Translations under genes and position numbers: made by a program | Assembly: GCA_023299945.1 (NCBI GenBank) | Contig: JALZVZ010000102.1 | Coordinates: 1 to 12,838, forward strand | Direction of reading: 5' to 3' | Origin: Altererythrobacter sp. | GTDB taxonomy: Bacteria > Pseudomonadota > Alphaproteobacteria > Sphingomonadales > Sphingomonadaceae | Length of the DNA stretch: 12,838 bases | Notes under the pieces: model-generated | Database searches by the model: none | Told to the model about the DNA's origin: nothing | What the model saw: the letters and a program-made list of their open reading frames with translations, nothing else | Part shown: positions 6,760-12,838 of the stretch, piece by piece | Layout: each line of letters begins with the position of its first letter | Position numbering within the stretch: position 1 is the stretch's first letter

Positions 6760-7926
6760 CTAAACGGCGCTGACGGTGCTCTCGATCCAGCCGCCGCCAA
6801 CCACGCGTTCCCCCGCATAAATCACAGCGGCCTGTCCCGGAGCCACACCAAATTCTGGGCTGTCAAAATGCAACCGTATAGTTGCGCCGCCGCCGAGTGA
6901 TCCCTCAAGGCGCACAGGCACAGGCTTGGCCAGACTGCGCACCTTGGCCGTCAACGGCGTATCGGGCATCGGTCCGATCAAATTGGTTTCAATCACTTCC
7001 ACTTCGCTGACCGCTAACATCAGTTTCGGCCCGACGCGTACCTCGCGTGTGTCTGCATCCATGCCGACCACATAAAGCGGTTCAGGCTGGCCGCCAATAT
7101 CGAGGCCCTTGCGCTGGCCTACGGTGTAATGGACGATGCCCTTATGCGTGCCCAGCACTTCGCCCGATTGTGCATGGACGATATTGCCCGCAATGCCGCC
7201 TTCGGGGCGCATTTTCTTGATGATCTTGGCATAGTCGCCATCGGGTACAAAGCAGATGTCCTGGCTGTCGGGCTTATCCGCGTTGCGCAGCCCTGCTGCC
7301 TCGGCCAACTCGCGCACCTGTGATTTGGGCAGGCCGCCCAAGGGAAAGCGCAAATAGGCCAATTGGTCATCGGTTGTGGCGTAGAGGAAATAGGATTGGT
7401 CGCGCGCAGGATCGACGGCGCGGTGCATTTCGACCGCATCGCCCTGTTCTACGCGCTGAACATAATGGCCTGTTGCAAGGCAATCGGCGCCAAGTTCGCG
7501 CGCCATGCTGAACAAATCGGTAAACTTTGGCCCCATATTGCAGCGAATGCAGGGCACTGGCGTACGACCTTTGAGATATTCATCGGCAAATTGCTCAACA
7601 ACATCTTCGCGAAACGCGCTTTCATGGTCGAAAACATAATGGGCAATGCCAAGGCTGTCGCAGACATTGCGCGCGTCACTAATGTCATCGCCTGCACAGC
7701 ATGCACCCTTGCGGCCCGTCGCTGCGCCATAATCATACAATTGTAATGTGATGCCGATCACCTCAGCGCCTGATTGCGCCGCGAGGGCTGCGACCACAGA
7801 CGAATCAACGCCCCCGCTCATCGCCACGACAATCCGCGCGTCTGCGGCGGGCTTGCCCAGATCAAACAAGGCGGCGGCGTCTGCTGCGTTTAAAGAAGGC
7901 GCATCAAGAATAGTCGTATCCGGCAT
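6760..7926 (-). CDS. mnmA: tRNA-specific 2-thiouridylase MnmA
   Basis: MnmA installs the sulfur of 2-thiouridine at wobble position U34 of tRNA Lys, Glu and Gln, using ATP and sulfur relayed from a cysteine desulfurase. From the chosen ATG the protein has 388 residues. The PP-loop motif SGGVDSS is at 37-43, ATGHY at 151-155, and RDQSYFL at 175-181. The two catalytic cysteines are C129 in PCIRCN and C225 in SQDICF, matching E. coli C102 and C199. The C-terminal beta-barrel (about 255-388) contains VGQRKGL (269-275). The frame stays open upstream to 7986, but I start at 7926 because AAAGG lies about 11 bases before that ATG and the extra residues are not family-like. The gene is transcribed away from the sciP unit. 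Confidence 0.96.
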   Translation of the reverse strand: MPDTTILDAPSLNAADAAALFDLGKPAADARIVVAMSGGVDSSVVAALAAQSGAEVIGITLQLYDYGAATGRKGACCAGDDISDARNVCDSLGIAHYVFDHESAFREDVVEQFADEYLKGRTPVPCIRCNMGPKFTDLFSMARELGADCLATGHYVQRVEQGDAVEMHRAVDPARDQSYFLYATTDDQLAYLRFPLGGLPKSQVRELAEAAGLRNADKPDSQDICFVPDGDYAKIIKKMRPEGGIAGNIVHAQSGEVLGTHKGIVHYTVGQRKGLDIGGQPEPLYVVGMDADTREVRVGPKLMLAVSEVEVIETNLIGPMPDTPLTAKVRSLAKPVPVRLEGSLGGGATIRLHFDSPEFGVAPGQAAVIYAGERVVGGGWIESTVSAV

Positions 7927-8061
7927 AATGGTGTCAGCCTTTACACGCGCGCCCCCGCGCAATCCAGTACTGCGTGTTAAGACCAAATTTTCCTTTCCTA
8001 ATACGGTGTAAATGCCAGCTTTACCTCATGTTGAGAGGTACAGGTGTAATGGGATTAAACG
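7927..8061. promoter_or_regulatory. Shared divergent promoter region of mnmA and the sciP unit
   Basis: These 135 bases separate two diverging start codons and must hold promoters in both directions; I cannot pick clear -35/-10 boxes. A perfect inverted repeat TACCTC (8022-8027) and GAGGTA (8035-8040) with a 7-base spacer lies just upstream of the plus-strand gene. TTAA-N7-TTGA at 8055-8069 differs by one base from the CtrA consensus TTAA-N7-TTAA and overlaps the start codon at 8062. Both could be chance. Confidence 0.35.
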
Positions 8062-8391
8062 ATGTTTGAACAATACGTCCCCAACGCCCCTAAGGTAGCT
8101 GATTCGGCCAATGGTCCAGCCCGAGGCCAAGAACGCACAGCTTTGCGCGCTTTTGGTTGGTCTGAACTGACGGCTCGCATTGATGCAGCACGCGATCTTC
8201 GCCGCGTCTTGCGCAATGACGCCTTGGTGGAAGCCACCAGCTTTGCCGATGCGGCAGGAGGCTATTTTGTTTCCGAGGGTAACCACAAACAGCTCGTTAA
8301 CCAAAATGCTTTAGAAGCCAGCAAAGGCTTGGCGGACATAAAGGTCGCAGCACAAACCCCAAGCGCAAAGGCGGCCAAGAGAGTTAAATGA
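8062..8391 (+). CDS. Conserved-looking hypothetical protein coupled to sciP
   Basis: I do not recognise this 109-residue protein. It is soluble by composition, with no signal peptide or membrane helix. Residues about 25-65 look helical and charged (ARIDAARDLRRVLRNDALVEA), and the C-terminal 25 residues are rich in Ala and Lys. No catalytic or DNA-binding motif is obvious, and cysteine is absent. It is a real gene by context: GGGA lies seven bases before the ATG, the frame is uninterrupted, and its stop overlaps the sciP start as ATGA (8388-8391), which makes the two translationally coupled. A link to cell-cycle control is therefore possible but unproven. Confidence 0.75.
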   Translation: MFEQYVPNAPKVADSANGPARGQERTALRAFGWSELTARIDAARDLRRVLRNDALVEATSFADAAGGYFVSEGNHKQLVNQNALEASKGLADIKVAAQTPSAKAAKRVK

Positions 8392-8687
8392 TAGAGAACC
8401 AGGACATACGCCCCGCACAAGTAATCGGCCCCCTCGGGGAGCCGCTAACCGTTGCCGATTTGCCTTCGCCCAAAACGCGGCGCTGGGTCGTTCGCCGCAA
8501 GGCCGAGGTTGTGGCTGCGGTAAACGGCGGCTTGCTTACAATCGACGAAGTGTTGGAACGCTACGGGCTGACGCTCGAAGAATTTGCCAGCTGGCAGCGC
8601 GCTGTCGACCGTTCGGGCATGCAAGGCCTGCGGGTGACCCGCATTCAGCATTACCGCGATTTGTATGAGCGTCAGTTGAAATACTAA
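8388..8687 (+). CDS. sciP: SciP-type CtrA inhibitor (DUF1153 family)
   Basis: SciP of Caulobacter is a small DNA-binding protein that binds CtrA and blocks CtrA-activated transcription, helping to set the order of the cell cycle. This 99-residue product has the family hallmarks: VIGPLGEPLTVADLP (12-26), the very conserved RRWVVRRKAEVVAAVNGGLL (31-50), ERYGLTLEEFASWQRAVD (57-74), and GLRVTRIQHYR (80-90). Residues about 36-72 form the predicted helix-turn-helix. The family is confined to alphaproteobacteria, which supports the taxonomic call. Whether it acts on ctrA here as in Caulobacter is inferred. It is translationally coupled to the unknown gene upstream (ATGA overlap) and is followed by a strong terminator, so the two form a complete two-gene unit. 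Confidence 0.93.
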   Translation: MIENQDIRPAQVIGPLGEPLTVADLPSPKTRRWVVRRKAEVVAAVNGGLLTIDEVLERYGLTLEEFASWQRAVDRSGMQGLRVTRIQHYRDLYERQLKY

Positions 8688-8711
8688 CGTACTGCAAATC
8701 ATTGGGTTTTT

Positions 8712-8747
8712 AAAACAGCGTGTCCTTTTTAAAGGGCGCGCTGTTTT
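8712..8747 (+). terminator. Long hairpin terminator after sciP
   Basis: AAAACAGCGTGTCCTTT and AAAGGGCGCGCTGTTTT (8712-8728 and 8731-8747) are complementary along their length with two G-U wobbles. Arms begin with AAAA and end with TTTT, so the hairpin could terminate in either direction. It lies 25 bases after the sciP stop codon. Confidence 0.85.
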
Positions 8748-8849
8748 GCTGTGGGCCACCCATTTTCCGGCTGTTTTTCCACTTGCCGCATGGGCCGACT
8801 ACGCAATCCCCCTTATATTTTTTAGTAGGGCGCGCTAAAAGCCGCTCAG

Positions 8850-8895
8850 GGGCCCTGCATGCGCTCCAGTTTGGGTGTGGGAAAAAGCAGGGCCC
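8850..8895. repeat. 9-base inverted repeat in the leader of the GlsB-like gene
   Basis: GGGCCCTGC (8850-8858) and GCAGGGCCC (8887-8895) are perfect inverted copies separated by 28 bases. The right arm ends 24 bases before the ATG at 8920 and 14 bases before the Shine-Dalgarno. It could form an mRNA hairpin or a paired protein site; nothing in the sequence decides between these. Confidence 0.45.
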
Positions 8896-8919
8896 ACATA
8901 AACACAACAGGAGGGTTTT

Positions 8920-9183
8920 ATGGGTTGGATTATTGCATTGGTTGTTGGCGGTGTCGCTGGATGGCTGGCTAGTATGGTGATGAACCGCAATGCCTCGATG
9001 GGCATTTTCTGGAACATTGTTGTTGGCTGTGTTGGCTCGGTTGTTGGCAATTTCATCGCCGGTTTCTTCGGAATTAGCGGCAGCGTTCAAGAATTTTCTC
9101 TGACAGGTTTGGCTATTGCTGTTGTTGGTGCGGTTGTGCTCCTCGGCATAGTGAACCTGATCAAACGCGGCAGTGTCCGCTAA
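8920..9183 (+). CDS. GlsB/YeaQ/YmgE-family stress-response membrane protein
   Basis: An 87-residue, very hydrophobic and glycine-rich protein of the transglycosylase-associated (GlsB/YeaQ/YmgE) family. Despite the historical name these are small inner-membrane proteins, often induced by general stress; no enzymatic role is established. Three membrane segments are visible at about 2-20, 29-51 and 61-81. Typical family blocks are GGVAGWLAS (10-18) and VVGCVGSVVGNFIAG (34-48). Start is firm: GGAGGG ends four bases before the ATG. No matching EcfG-type promoter (GGAAC-N16-17-GTT) was seen in the 232-base gap after sciP, so stress control is not visible here. It is monocistronic, bounded by terminators on both sides. 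Confidence 0.9.
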   Translation: MGWIIALVVGGVAGWLASMVMNRNASMGIFWNIVVGCVGSVVGNFIAGFFGISGSVQEFSLTGLAIAVVGAVVLLGIVNLIKRGSVR

Positions 9184-9198
9184 ATAATTTGATCCAAG

Positions 9199-9221
9199 GC
9201 GGGCGTTAAACCCGCAATTTT
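9199..9221 (+). terminator. Weak hairpin after the GlsB-like gene
   Basis: GCGGG (9199-9203) and CCCGC (9211-9215) flank a 7-base loop and are followed by AATTTT. The stem is only five base pairs, so alone it is a modest terminator; a stronger one follows 14 bases later. Confidence 0.45.
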
Positions 9222-9234
9222 ATAAAAACGAAGG

Positions 9235-9263
9235 ACGGGGCGGCGAAAGCTGTTCCGTTTTTT
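9235..9263 (+). terminator. Strong intrinsic terminator with GAAA tetraloop
   Basis: ACGGGGCGGC (9235-9244) pairs with GCTGTTCCGT (9249-9258) over ten positions, three of them G-U, closed by a GNRA-type GAAA tetraloop (9245-9248). A run of six Ts (9258-9263) follows directly. It isolates the efflux operon from the GlsB-like gene. Confidence 0.85.
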
Positions 9264-9495
9264 GCGTTATTCTTACCAATTTCGGCGAATTGGCTGCGTT
9301 TACTGCAAGTCAGCCCAAGAAAACTCAACAAAGCGATGCAAAAAACACCCTGAAACGGCAAAATCAGTCTTTCGTCGATACCTAGATTGCCCCTTGTGCA
9401 AAGCGGGCGTAGGAGAGAGCATCTAAAGTAGGCGTTGCACTAGGTGACTTACTGGTCTAACACACCCATGGTGGAATTGGGCCCAAGGAATGGTT
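9264..9495 (+). promoter_or_regulatory. Non-coding leader and promoter region of the RND efflux operon
   Basis: The 312 bases between the stop at 9183 and the adaptor gene hold no credible gene. The first part carries the two hairpins described above. The remaining 232 bases must contain the efflux promoter. An 18-base element CCAATT-N6-AATTGG (9276-9293) is a perfect 6-base inverted repeat that could serve as an operator. GTGCAA (9396-9401) and TTGCAC (9435-9440) are a second, more widely spaced pair. I see no confident -35/-10 boxes and no regulator gene next to the pump. Confidence 0.4.
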
Positions 9496-10776
9496 ATGAA
9501 TTACGAGACCTCAATCACTGACAACGCGGATGCTCAGCAAGCCGGCTCAATATCCGCAAGCGCCGCGATGCATGATGATGCGCAGCAGGGCCGAAATAAA
9601 TCACTCATAATCATTGGGGCATTGGTGGTTTTGGCGGTGCTCGCCGTTCTGGCCTATCTCGCCTATTCCAGCTCTCAGGCGCCGGCTACTGATGATGAGG
9701 GCGACGGCCAATTGCCCGCGATTACTGTTGTCTCGCCGGGCCAAGAAACCATTCAAGGCGAAATCACCGCAACCGGCACAATTGCTGCGCGGCGCGAAGT
9801 GCCCGTTGGCGCTGTTGGTGAAGGCGGCCGCGTTATATCTGTGCCTGTTGATGCAGGTGATTGGGTGCGCCAAGGCCAAGTTCTGGTTGTGATTGACCGC
9901 TCTGTGCAGCAGCAGCAAGCCGTGGGATTATCCGCGCAAATAGAAGTCGCTCAGGCCGATGCCAATCTGGCGCAAGCCAATCTTGCCCGCGCCCTTAAGC
10001 TGGTGGATCGCGGTTTTATCTCAAAGGCTGATGTTGACCGGCTGACCGCCACGCGTGATGCGGCCAATGCCCGCGTTAAAGTCGCCCGCGCTCAGCTGAA
10101 TGAAACGCGTGCACGCAATGCCCGCCTCAACATCGTCGCGCCCACATCGGGCCTGCTGCTGGAACGTTCAGTCGAGCCCGGTCAAACCGTTAGCTCCGGA
10201 TCGCCGCCGCTTTTTCTCATCGCCAAAGATGGCGGAATGGAATTGCTGGCCATGGTGAGCGAGGAGCAAATCGCGACCTTGCCGCGCGGTGTTTCAGCGC
10301 AAATCACTCCCACCGGCAGCGGCAAAACATATGATGGCCAAGTCTGGCAAATCTCGCCTGTAATTGACCCGCAAAGCCGCCAAGGAATTGCGCGGATCGC
10401 TCTGCCTTATGCAGAAGGGCTGCGTCCCGGCGGCTTTGCCACCGCCGTCATCAAAAGCGGCACAGCGGTTGCGACCTTGCTGCCTGAAAGCGCCGTATTG
10501 GCCGATGATGCAGGCAGCTTTGTCTATGTCATTGGTGCCGAAAACAAAGCGATCCGCCGCTCTGTCACAACCGGACCGGTGACGCCCAATGGCGTGACGA
10601 TCATGGAAGGCATTAACGGCACGGAGAAAATTGTGCTGCGCGCTGGCGGCTTCCTAACCGAAGGCGAAACTGTGAAACCAGTGTTCGCGCCAGAATCGGA
10701 AGCACCCGAAGCGCCAGAAACTGCGCCTGCAACCGAGCCGGATGCGCCTGCCCCAACCGCTGAGAGCGAGGGTTAA
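9496..10776 (+). CDS. RND efflux periplasmic adaptor (membrane fusion protein, HlyD/AcrA type)
   Basis: The adaptor joins an inner-membrane RND pump to an outer-membrane channel. The 426-residue product starts with a polar cytoplasmic segment (1-35) and one transmembrane helix (about 36-57), not a lipobox, so it is anchored by the helix. Then follow half a lipoyl domain with VDAGDWVRQGQVLVVID (118-134), an alpha-helical hairpin rich in Ala, Gln and Arg (about 145-212), and the second lipoyl half IVAPTSGLLLERSVEPGQTV (213-232). The beta-barrel and membrane-proximal domains extend to about 396. The last 29 residues are a Pro/Glu/Ala-rich tail. Start is set by AAGGA at 9485-9489: it abuts the ATG at 9490 but is six bases from 9496. 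The permease gene follows after three bases, so they form one operon. Substrate unknown. Confidence 0.92.
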   Translation: MNYETSITDNADAQQAGSISASAAMHDDAQQGRNKSLIIIGALVVLAVLAVLAYLAYSSSQAPATDDEGDGQLPAITVVSPGQETIQGEITATGTIAARREVPVGAVGEGGRVISVPVDAGDWVRQGQVLVVIDRSVQQQQAVGLSAQIEVAQADANLAQANLARALKLVDRGFISKADVDRLTATRDAANARVKVARAQLNETRARNARLNIVAPTSGLLLERSVEPGQTVSSGSPPLFLIAKDGGMELLAMVSEEQIATLPRGVSAQITPTGSGKTYDGQVWQISPVIDPQSRQGIARIALPYAEGLRPGGFATAVIKSGTAVATLLPESAVLADDAGSFVYVIGAENKAIRRSVTTGPVTPNGVTIMEGINGTEKIVLRAGGFLTEGETVKPVFAPESEAPEAPETAPATEPDAPAPTAESEG

Positions 10777-10779
10777 GCC

Positions 10780-12838
10780 ATGGGCTTTCGCAACATGTCC
10801 GCGTGGTCGATCCGCAACCCGGTTATTCCGCTGGTTGCGTTCCTCGCATTGCTGATCGCGGGCATCTTCAGTTTTCGCGCCATGGATGTGGTGAACAATC
10901 CGGATATTGAATTCCCCGGCGTTCAAGTCTCCATCTCTCAGCCCGGAGCTTCGCCAACAGAGATTGAAAACCAAATTACCCAGCGCGTGGAAAGCGCGGT
11001 CAGGTCGCTCAATGGTGTGCGCAATATCAGCTCCACCGCAAGCGAAGGCAATTCGGGCACCTTTATCGAATTTGAAATCGGCTATGATCCCAATGTGGTG
11101 ACTTCTGAGGTCAAAAACGCGGTCGATTCTGTGCGTGGCAGCCTGCCTGACGGTATTCAAGAGCCGCGCGTGAATAAGGTCGATGTGGCCGGTGGCTTCC
11201 TCGGGATTTACGCCGTTGAAGCCAATGATATGACCCTTGAACAATTGAGCTGGTTCATCGATGACACGGTCGCCAAACAGCTATTGGCGGTCGGAGGCAT
11301 GGCGGAGGTAAGCCGTTTCGGCGGTGTCGATCGTGAGATCGAAGTCCTGCTCGACCCAGCCAAAATGCAATCGCTTGGAGTGACAGCGGGACAAATCAAT
11401 ACGTTGCTGCGCCAAGACAATCTGGATGCGGGCGGCGGTGTCGCTGAGGTTGGCGGAACGCGCCAATCCGTGCGTGTTTTGGGCAGCATGGACACAGCCT
11501 TTGCCTTGTCACAGCGCCAGGTCCGCGCTGCTAACGGAATGCCCGTAAAACTGGCTGATTTTGCCACCGTTCGCGACGGTTATTCAGAGCAAACCTCAAT
11601 CAGCAAAGTTCGCGATAAACAGGTTGTCAATTTCCGCATGGCGCGCGCCAAAGGCGCCTCTGATGTGACGACGTACGATAATGCGCTTTTGGTCATCGAG
11701 AAGCTTGAAAAGGCCAATCCGAGCGTTAAGTTCATACCCCTATTCAACACGGTGAGATACACCAAGGATCAATACACCAGCTCGATCGCTGCAATGGTCG
11801 AAGGCGCTGTGCTGGCCGTGATCGTGGTGTTCTTCTTCTTGCGTGATTGGCGCGCGACGATTATTTCTGCTGTTGCTATCCCGCTGTCTGCGATCCCGAC
11901 ATTCTACTTCATGGACCTGCTTGGCTTTAACTTGAACCAGCTGTCTTTACTGGCTTTGGGCTTGGTAGCAGGCGTTCTGGTCGATGATGCGATTGTCGAG
12001 ATTGAGAACATCGTGCGGCATATGAGGATGGGCAAATCCGCCTATCAAGCATCGATTGATGCCGCTGACGAGATTGGCTTGGCGGTTGTCGCCACATCGT
12101 TTTGTATTGTTGCTGTGTTCTTACCTGTGGGTCTCATGCCCGGCATATCGGGGCAGTTTTTCAAGAACTTTGGCCTGACAATTGTGGTCGCCGTTTTGAT
12201 GAGCCTAGCGGTTGCGCGGATGATTACGCCGATGATGGCGGCGTATTTCATGAAAGCAAAGGGGCATGGCGACCACGGTAATGGCCGGTGGATGGACCGC
12301 TATATGCGTATCCTGCAATGGTCGCTGGACCGAGGTAAATTGTACGAGCGGCGCGAAGGGCGCGAAGCCCCGAAATCGCGGTTCCGCTATATATTGTCTC
12401 TGCTGCTAACGGCGCTCGTGATGATTGGTCTATCTGGAGCTGCAATCTTCACCTTCTATACTGGCGCCATCGACATGGGTCTGCCGGCAGAGGCTGGTCA
12501 GATATTCTCTGATGACATCAATGCAACCAGCTATTTCCTTGCCTCCAAACTCACCGAAATTGTCCTGCTGATGGTGGCAACCGGTGTTGGTTTTGTCGTC
12601 GGTATGCTCACGCTGAAACTAATTTCGCCAATTGTAACTGCGATTGCGCATTTCCTTGGTTGGGTGCTGGGCTGGATCGCCTATTTGATATTGGGCTGGC
12701 TGTTCGAATCTAAGCGTCCCGAACCATTAGGGATTTCACCCATTGCAGGCAGTTTCCGCTGGTTGGAGGCGCGCTTTTACGATCACCGTTTGTGGATGCT
12801 TATGATGGGTTATTTCGCCTTCATGCTGACGGTTTTGC
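10780..12838 (+). CDS. RND-family efflux permease (AcrB type), 3' end outside window, with extra membrane segment
   Basis: The proton-driven pump subunit of a tripartite exporter. 686 codons are visible. Order: TM1 (about 13-30), the first periplasmic porter loop (about 31-335), TM2-TM4 (about 338-407), with the proton-relay aspartates D402 and D403 in VLVDDAIVEIEN on TM4, TM5 (432-452) and TM6 (460-485). In AcrB, TM7 and the second periplasmic loop follow after a short linker. Here residues about 520-658 instead add a charged stretch, and three further hydrophobic segments (about 536-560, 591-615, 618-642). Then a second linker-like sequence, FRWLEARFYDHR (659-670), leads into a TM7-like helix. 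A Shine-Dalgarno GAGGG lies eight bases before the ATG, inside the adaptor's last codons. No outer-membrane factor is in the window. Confidence 0.92.
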   Translation, partial: MGFRNMSAWSIRNPVIPLVAFLALLIAGIFSFRAMDVVNNPDIEFPGVQVSISQPGASPTEIENQITQRVESAVRSLNGVRNISSTASEGNSGTFIEFEIGYDPNVVTSEVKNAVDSVRGSLPDGIQEPRVNKVDVAGGFLGIYAVEANDMTLEQLSWFIDDTVAKQLLAVGGMAEVSRFGGVDREIEVLLDPAKMQSLGVTAGQINTLLRQDNLDAGGGVAEVGGTRQSVRVLGSMDTAFALSQRQVRAANGMPVKLADFATVRDGYSEQTSISKVRDKQVVNFRMARAKGASDVTTYDNALLVIEKLEKANPSVKFIPLFNTVRYTKDQYTSSIAAMVEGAVLAVIVVFFFLRDWRATIISAVAIPLSAIPTFYFMDLLGFNLNQLSLLALGLVAGVLVDDAIVEIENIVRHMRMGKSAYQASIDAADEIGLAVVATSFCIVAVFLPVGLMPGISGQFFKNFGLTIVVAVLMSLAVARMITPMMAAYFMKAKGHGDHGNGRWMDRYMRILQWSLDRGKLYERREGREAPKSRFRYILSLLLTALVMIGLSGAAIFTFYTGAIDMGLPAEAGQIFSDDINATSYFLASKLTEIVLLMVATGVGFVVGMLTLKLISPIVTAIAHFLGWVLGWIAYLILGWLFESKRPEPLGISPIAGSFRWLEARFYDHRLWMLMMGYFAFMLTVL

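Noticed and set aside
7927..7986. Upstream extension of mnmA
   Set aside because: The extra residues do not look like MnmA, and the inner ATG at 7926 has an AAAGG upstream.
3331..7986. Shared 9-mer TAAGACCAA in two promoter regions (3331-3339 and 7978-7986)
   Set aside because: In 12.8 kb many 9-mers recur by chance, and the flanking bases do not extend the match into a motif.
7977..7991. TTAA-N7-TTTT as a CtrA site
   Set aside because: The second half matches only half of the consensus; too weak to claim.
9490..9495. Earlier ATG for the adaptor gene
   Set aside because: The AAGGA site directly abuts this ATG with no spacing; the ATG at 9496 has six bases.
1..12838. CRISPR arrays, insertion sequences, integrases or phage genes
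   Set aside because: No repeat-spacer pattern, terminal inverted repeats around a transposase, or mobile-element protein was seen anywhere in the window.

Overview
The window reads as chromosomal sequence from an alphaproteobacterium, most likely Sphingomonadales (Erythrobacteraceae/Sphingomonadaceae type). The clues are a SciP-type (DUF1153) cell-cycle regulator, which is restricted to alphaproteobacteria, the linkage of a zinc-finger-less DnaJ protein and pdxH with fabI, and the style of the small membrane and lipoprotein genes. Assignment to genus is not possible from what I can see. Almost all of the window is ordinary core genome. I found no transposase, integrase, phage gene, CRISPR array, rRNA or tRNA, and I did not find a convincing wholly new system.

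Layout. (1) 1-314 is the 3' end of a UDP-N-acetylmannosamine dehydrogenase-like gene. It converges on (2) a minus-strand cluster, dnaJ-like, then yihY/brkB-like, then fabI (3144 down to 422), in which yihY and fabI overlap by ATGA. (3) A small secreted or membrane protein gene (3372-3593) diverges from the dnaJ-like gene and ends in a clear terminator. (4) pdxH and a phzF-family gene (3701-5162) form a two-gene plus-strand unit. (5) A lipoprotein serine hydrolase of the class C beta-lactamase fold (6333-5155, minus) is divergent from a small membrane-anchored cysteine-containing protein (6370-6729). (6) mnmA (7926-6760, minus) is divergent from (7) an unrecognised 109-residue gene translationally coupled to sciP (8062-8687), which ends in a long hairpin terminator. 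(8) A GlsB/YeaQ-type stress membrane protein (8920-9183) is followed by one weak and one strong terminator. (9) After a 312-base non-coding leader, a tripartite efflux operon begins: a periplasmic adaptor (9496-10776) and an RND permease (10780 to beyond the window end).

How the genes work together. FabI (fatty-acid elongation), the YihY membrane protein and the J-domain protein share a transcription direction and probably a transcript. PdxH makes the PLP cofactor. MnmA thiolates the wobble uridine of tRNAs. SciP tunes CtrA-dependent cell-cycle transcription. The adaptor and permease would form an inner-membrane drug or metabolite pump that needs an outer-membrane channel not seen here.

The points most worth a second look are: an extra membrane-spanning stretch of about 140 residues between TM6 and TM7 of the RND permease; the small CSC-motif protein encoded head-to-head with a serine hydrolase, which resembles a domain I recall from larger serine hydrolases; the unnamed gene locked to sciP; and several short inverted or tandem repeats in intergenic DNA. 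All functions are by recognition of sequence patterns; no database search was possible.
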